Shown: positions 60,451-64,000 of the stretch, piece after piece
Numbering within the stretch: the stretch's first letter is position 1
Layout: each line of letters starts with the position of its first letter
DNA from: Oscillospiraceae bacterium
GTDB lineage: Bacteria; Bacillota; Clostridia; Oscillospirales; Ruminococcaceae
NCBI GenBank assembly: GCA_009778065.1
Contig: WRKM01000011.1
Location: 1 to 64,000, forward strand
Direction: 5' to 3'
Length of the DNA stretch: 64,000 nucleotides
Program-made: the position numbers and the translations under genes
The notes under the pieces: model-generated
The model's database searches: none
Told to the model about the DNA's origin: nothing
The model's input: the letters and a program-made list of their open reading frames with translations, nothing else

Positions 60451-60792
60451 TTAAATCTCTCTTTTAAGAACGATAGTTAACTCGTCTCCTTCAATTTGCG
60501 CCTCCGCATGGTCGCACATCATACCAATCAGCATCATCTCGCTGTATTCTTCCGAGTTACCCATAAGCTCCCAAAAATCCTGTTCCATCTCCCTTTGGCG
60601 CGGTGCGCTGAGGTATTTTCTCAGCTTTTCTAAGGATTCATCCGAAATCGTTACGGGACTTGCCTTAACCTCGAAGACGTTAGCACTGTCTATCCGTTTT
60701 ATATCGAGATGATAATCCGTCGCACCATACAAGTGGCAAAACGACAAAAGATCGCTCGCCATTTTCATTTTTTTCTCAAATTCAAGCTTCAT
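60451..60792 (-). CDS. Small cytoplasmic protein of unknown function
   Basis: 113 residues; no membrane segment. EFEKKMKMASDLLSFCHLYG, then a beta strand pair (NVFEVKASPVTIS) and an acidic helix (EMEQDFWELMGNSEEYSEMM), and a C-terminal strand DELTIVLKREI. It may be an anti-sigma-like or ATPase-lid-like protein (the end resembles a GHKL-type fold edge), but this is weak. It lies between the DUF1576 protein and the winged-helix regulator. Confidence 0.5.
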   Translation of the reverse strand: MKLEFEKKMKMASDLLSFCHLYGATDYHLDIKRIDSANVFEVKASPVTISDESLEKLRKYLSAPRQREMEQDFWELMGNSEEYSEMMLIGMMCDHAEAQIEGDELTIVLKREI

Positions 60793-60860
60793 TATTATCC
60801 GAAATGTCCTTTCTGTAAAAAAGATAAGTGAAAAAAATTCATTTTCCCCGATTTTGCAGA

Positions 60861-62135
60861 TTAACTTTCAAGCTTATCCTTATCCTTTTTAAAAGTAGAT
60901 AAAAGCGGTAACATGAACATAGCGACAAACCCCGCGGCGAACCCGTTGTTGTATAGGTTTAATCCGCTGTTCATTTCACTTACAAACATAGCTACATTTA
61001 CATGTAAAAATCCCGCAACAGCACCCCAAATCCAGCCGTAATGACCCGAAATAGGCGCGAGTGCCGCCGAAAAGAGGATTGCCGCCACCTTCGAGGGAGA
61101 TGTGAACTCCCATTCGTTTAAATATGCCGAAATAATTGCACCCGCTATAACGGGGACTACATTTCTTAAATGTTTTCCGAAACAGGCGAATCCCGTCATA
61201 GTGAATATTCCCGCGATAGCCACTCCGTTTAGCTGTGCGCCCATTAACAGTACGACCGTAGTCGCGAACGCGCAAAGCACCCCCATATTTATGAATACGC
61301 TGTTTTCATACAGGAAATAATAATCGGTAACCAACCGACCCGAGTGAGTGAGAATCTTCCTGAATCCGCTGATACTCTTTTTAAATCCCCCTGCGAAAAA
61401 TCCGACGCAAACTAAAATAACGGAAACGCTGTATAATATAACAGCTAAAACAAGGTTATTGCCGCTGCTCCAAATATCGGCCGGCTCGATGCTTATTCTG
61501 AAGCTCCGCAGAACCGTCGAAAAAATCACCGCAATCAGTCCGCCCGCGAAACCCATATTATATAGGTTATAACCGCCGTGGATTCTTACCGTATGGGCAG
61601 AAATAGAGGGAAAAATAAAACCGATAACGAACCCGAACAGAATCCCCACCGATATTTCGATTATGCGGGGAAATGTTCCGAGAAAGCCGATTTCACTGAC
61701 TACCGGTGTAAGCGTCGCCACTAAAAGCGCGGCGAGCGAGTAATTAACGAAGGGTTCTCGCTTATATTTGGAAAAAAGCCAAACACCTATCGTAAGCGGG
61801 AGCATATTAAACAAGTTCTTACCGAAAAAGGAGAACCCCGCAGTCAGCCACAGTGCCATTATCGTCGCACCGTTTGGCTTTACCCCCGAAAGCATGAGGA
61901 TTAATATACTGACGAAACCCACGAGCGACACGTTAAGCAATGCCGAACCGACCCCGCCGACCGCTATATAATCGGTAACTAATATTGAACTCGAGGTGAC
62001 GATTTTTAATAAGCCATCCAACAACTCCGATGGCTTTTCTAAAAAGAATGCACACAGAAAAAAACCGAAATTTATCGAAAATAAAACAACGTAAGGTAAG
62101 TAAAACCGTCTGCGAAGGCGGATTTTATTTTCCAC
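60861..62135 (-). CDS. DUF1576 polytopic membrane protein with internal duplication
   Basis: 424 residues, about twelve membrane helices, built of two similar halves. NGATIMALWLTAGFSFFGKN in half 1 matches NGVAIAGIFTMTGFACFGKH in half 2; YNLYNMGFAGGLIAVI matches LNLYNNGFAAGFVAMF. The glycine-rich GFAGG/GFAAG and FGKN/FGKH segments may line a substrate path, as in inverted-repeat transporters. Start overlaps the kinase stop by 11 bases, so the two are coupled. Transport substrate unknown. Confidence 0.75.
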   Translation of the reverse strand: MENKIRLRRRFYLPYVVLFSINFGFFLCAFFLEKPSELLDGLLKIVTSSSILVTDYIAVGGVGSALLNVSLVGFVSILILMLSGVKPNGATIMALWLTAGFSFFGKNLFNMLPLTIGVWLFSKYKREPFVNYSLAALLVATLTPVVSEIGFLGTFPRIIEISVGILFGFVIGFIFPSISAHTVRIHGGYNLYNMGFAGGLIAVIFSTVLRSFRISIEPADIWSSGNNLVLAVILYSVSVILVCVGFFAGGFKKSISGFRKILTHSGRLVTDYYFLYENSVFINMGVLCAFATTVVLLMGAQLNGVAIAGIFTMTGFACFGKHLRNVVPVIAGAIISAYLNEWEFTSPSKVAAILFSAALAPISGHYGWIWGAVAGFLHVNVAMFVSEMNSGLNLYNNGFAAGFVAMFMLPLLSTFKKDKDKLES

Positions 62136-64000
62136 AGAATTCCCCCTTTATGACCTCCTTACATAGCCGTGCGCCGTCTTCGTACTCCATAATCTCCGCC
62201 GCTTTAATAATGTCACAGATTAATTTGCCGTATTTGTCGTATTCGTCATACTCGTCGCAGGAAGAGTTTTCTCTGAGTATGGCGACTTTTTCATCGATTG
62301 CGTCACAATCGCCGATTGAGAAATCACGCGCTAAGACTCGTATTATATCCTCTAATTCTACTAATTCGAGCGGCGATTCGTGTATCGAACCCTCATGGTC
62401 ATCGTCCTCGCGCGGGAGTGCGAGCGAGACCCTCTGTGACAGCCACCTCAGACGGTCGCAGAATCTGCCGTTGTTCTCGTTGCAGAATATTTGATTTTTT
62501 TTGCTTGCCTCTGTTTCGAGTTGTTCGGCAATATCTCCTATTGACTTTGCGCCGATATTATACAAAAGGCTCTTTATGCCGTTTATTACTATAGTGTAGT
62601 TCAAAAAGTCGCCGATTTCCAAATACTCCGTAAGACTATCGGTATAGTCATCCGTTTCATAGGCAAGCCGCCTAAGCAAATTCATGTAAATCTCAATGTT
62701 TGAACCCATATTATTAAGAGCTTCGTTAAAATTAATCTCGGTAATAGCAACAAGCTCTATGGGGAGGGCGGAAAGAATATCGACGTCTTTTTCTTCCGCA
62801 AATCTGCCGAGTGCGGACGTGATTTTATTATGCGGTAACCACTTACTTAAAGCGTTATTTAATTCGTTCGGGTCTATAGGCTTTGCCAAATAGTCGCTCA
62901 TACCCTTGAAAATTAACATATCCCTGACCCCGTGGACTACGTTTGACGTAACCGCAATAATGGGCAGAGACGTATACTTGCCGCCCATCTCTCTGATTCT
63001 TTGGGTGATTTCCACGCCATCCATACCGGGCAAAAACTGGTCCATAAAGACGAGGTCGTATTCCTTTTCCCGAATCATAGTGAGAGCTTTGTATCCGTCT
63101 TTTGCGACATCGGGGCGAATATCGTGGGTCGACAGAATACCTAAGGTGACGGTTACATTTATCGTATTATCCTCGACTAATAAAATTTTAGCGTTTTTAG
63201 CATAAATCTTTTCGCTGACGCCTGTTTCTTTAATCAGGCTTTTATCGCCGACAACCAACGGGAAATAGAGCTTGAAAACGCTTCCGCGTCCTTCTTTACT
63301 GTCGAATTCTATTCTGCCTTTTTGCATTTCCATGAGCCTTTTGCATATGGCGAGTCCGAGTCCCGTGCCTTTTAGTCCGCGGTCTTTGGTAGAATCGGGG
63401 TTCATAAATGCGTCAAACATACGCGGAATATTTTCTTTGCGTATACCTACGCCTGTGTCGCTGACAGTGAATAACAGCGAGCAGCCGCCATCGGGATTTG
63501 CTGTTGTTTCAACCTCTAACGTAACGCCGCCCTCGCGGGTATATTTAACAGCGTTGCTGACGATATTGACTATCACCTGCTTCATTCGGGTTTCATCACC
63601 GTATATGACCTCCGGCAGTTCACGGGATGTAACGCTTTTAAACTCTATACCCTTATGCCGTGCGGAGATTCTTGCCGCTGAGCATATATTTTCCGTAAAA
63701 GTGCTGAGGTTGAAATGCGTGGGTATAAGCTCAAGTCTGCCGGTTTCTATCCGTGAAAAGTCCATCACATCGTTGATGAAATTAATCAGCATGTGGGTGG
63801 TTTCTTTTATATCACGGAAATACCGTGCCTGTGTTTCGCTGAGGTTTTCGGTGTCGAACAGCTCGCTGATGCTGATAATAGCGTTCATGGGTAACAGCAT
63901 TTCGCGAGTCATACGGGTGAGAAATTCGCTCTTTAAGCTGACCGCCGCTTCTACTCTCCTGTTTGTTTCAGCAAGGTCGGCGGCGCGTTCGATTGCACGG
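62125..64000 (-). CDS. Hybrid histidine kinase (partial), with both phospho-histidines replaced
   Basis: The gene is open to the window edge, so the N-terminus is missing. In order: a HisKA helix SEFLTRMTREMLLPMNAIIS (where the conserved His of SHEIRTP is Arg), HATPase with NIVSNAVKYT (N box), DTGVGIRKENI (G1) and GTGLGLAICKRL (G2), a receiver with VEDN, FMDQFLPGMDG (Asp kept) and LAKPID (Lys kept), and a C-terminal HPt-like helix bundle. There INGIKSLLYNIGA has Asn at the usual His. It likely binds ATP and has a receiver that can be phosphorylated from elsewhere, but cannot itself relay phosphate by the usual His residues. It overlaps the DUF1576 gene. Confidence 0.85.
   Translation of the reverse strand, partial: RAIERAADLAETNRRVEAAVSLKSEFLTRMTREMLLPMNAIISISELFDTENLSETQARYFRDIKETTHMLINFINDVMDFSRIETGRLELIPTHFNLSTFTENICSAARISARHKGIEFKSVTSRELPEVIYGDETRMKQVIVNIVSNAVKYTREGGVTLEVETTANPDGGCSLLFTVSDTGVGIRKENIPRMFDAFMNPDSTKDRGLKGTGLGLAICKRLMEMQKGRIEFDSKEGRGSVFKLYFPLVVGDKSLIKETGVSEKIYAKNAKILLVEDNTINVTVTLGILSTHDIRPDVAKDGYKALTMIREKEYDLVFMDQFLPGMDGVEITQRIREMGGKYTSLPIIAVTSNVVHGVRDMLIFKGMSDYLAKPIDPNELNNALSKWLPHNKITSALGRFAEEKDVDILSALPIELVAITEINFNEALNNMGSNIEIYMNLLRRLAYETDDYTDSLTEYLEIGDFLNYTIVINGIKSLLYNIGAKSIGDIAEQLETEASKKNQIFCNENNGRFCDRLRWLSQRVSLALPREDDDHEGSIHESPLELVELEDIIRVLARDFSIGDCDAIDEKVAILRENSSCDEYDEYDKYGKLICDIIKAAEIMEYEDGARLCKEVIKGEFCGK

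Overview
The window is a chromosomal segment of a low-to-moderate GC, endospore-forming Firmicute, most likely an anaerobic Clostridia-class bacterium. The evidence is spoIVA next to a SPOCS/LysM coat-type protein, an energy-coupling-factor (ECF) vitamin-transport core, a zinc-finger ClpC/ClpE-type ATPase, YerC, CvpA, Hsp33, consensus sigma-A promoters (TTGACA-17-TATAAT) and strong AGGAGG ribosome-binding sites. No rRNA or tRNA gene was found.

Left half (1-30.4 kb) is accessory DNA. 1-1.7 kb is a tandem array of a tiny conserved ORF followed by a small membrane protein, best read as orphan toxin-tip/immunity cassettes; one membrane gene is broken in a poly-A tract. Next come a lipoprotein, a GH18 chitinase-like enzyme without a signal peptide and a DUF3810 metalloprotease. 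5.0-11.2 kb is a defence module (YhcG-type PD-(D/E)XK nuclease, HNH-like protein, and a type II restriction-modification operon whose endonuclease gene is frameshifted). It is bounded by an 80-bp direct repeat that carries a perfect promoter. 11.3-18.4 kb holds an amidase-like gene and a row of mostly stand-alone leftward genes (methyltransferase, MazG, two GNATs, toroid protein, ASCH-like, YdeI-like, HxlR). Several of these are separated by a recurring short intergenic element. 18.7-30.4 kb contains a possible toxin/immunity pair, an ECF-sigma/anti-sigma pair, two AbiE-type systems, isolated CRISPR repeats flanking the first AbiE operon, and a sigma factor/ABC-exporter operon. A 54-bp promoter repeat brackets the sigma/ABC operon.

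Right half (30.4-58.3 kb) is largely conserved chromosome, mostly leftward: spoIVA; SPOCS-LysM; zincin, SDR and clpC (overlapping genes); cvpA; DUF5711; truA-ecfT-ecfA2-ecfA1; HEPN/MNT pair; rRNA methyltransferase-like; glmM; ruvB; flavodoxin-like reductase; ruvA-ruvC. A rightward, self-regulated YtrA-type ABC operon follows, then CPBP protease, prs, glmU, hslO, a methyltransferase and yerC. Two small membrane proteins with three 76-bp tandem repeats sit inside the ECF operon, and a reductase sits between ruvA and ruvB.

The right end (58.4-64 kb) is a regulatory island. It has a sigma-70-family gene with no canonical start codon and its membrane-anchored partner, a winged-helix regulator with a shrunken receiver, a DUF1576 membrane protein, and a hybrid histidine kinase. 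In the kinase both expected phospho-histidines (HisKA and HPt) are replaced, while the ATPase and receiver motifs are kept.
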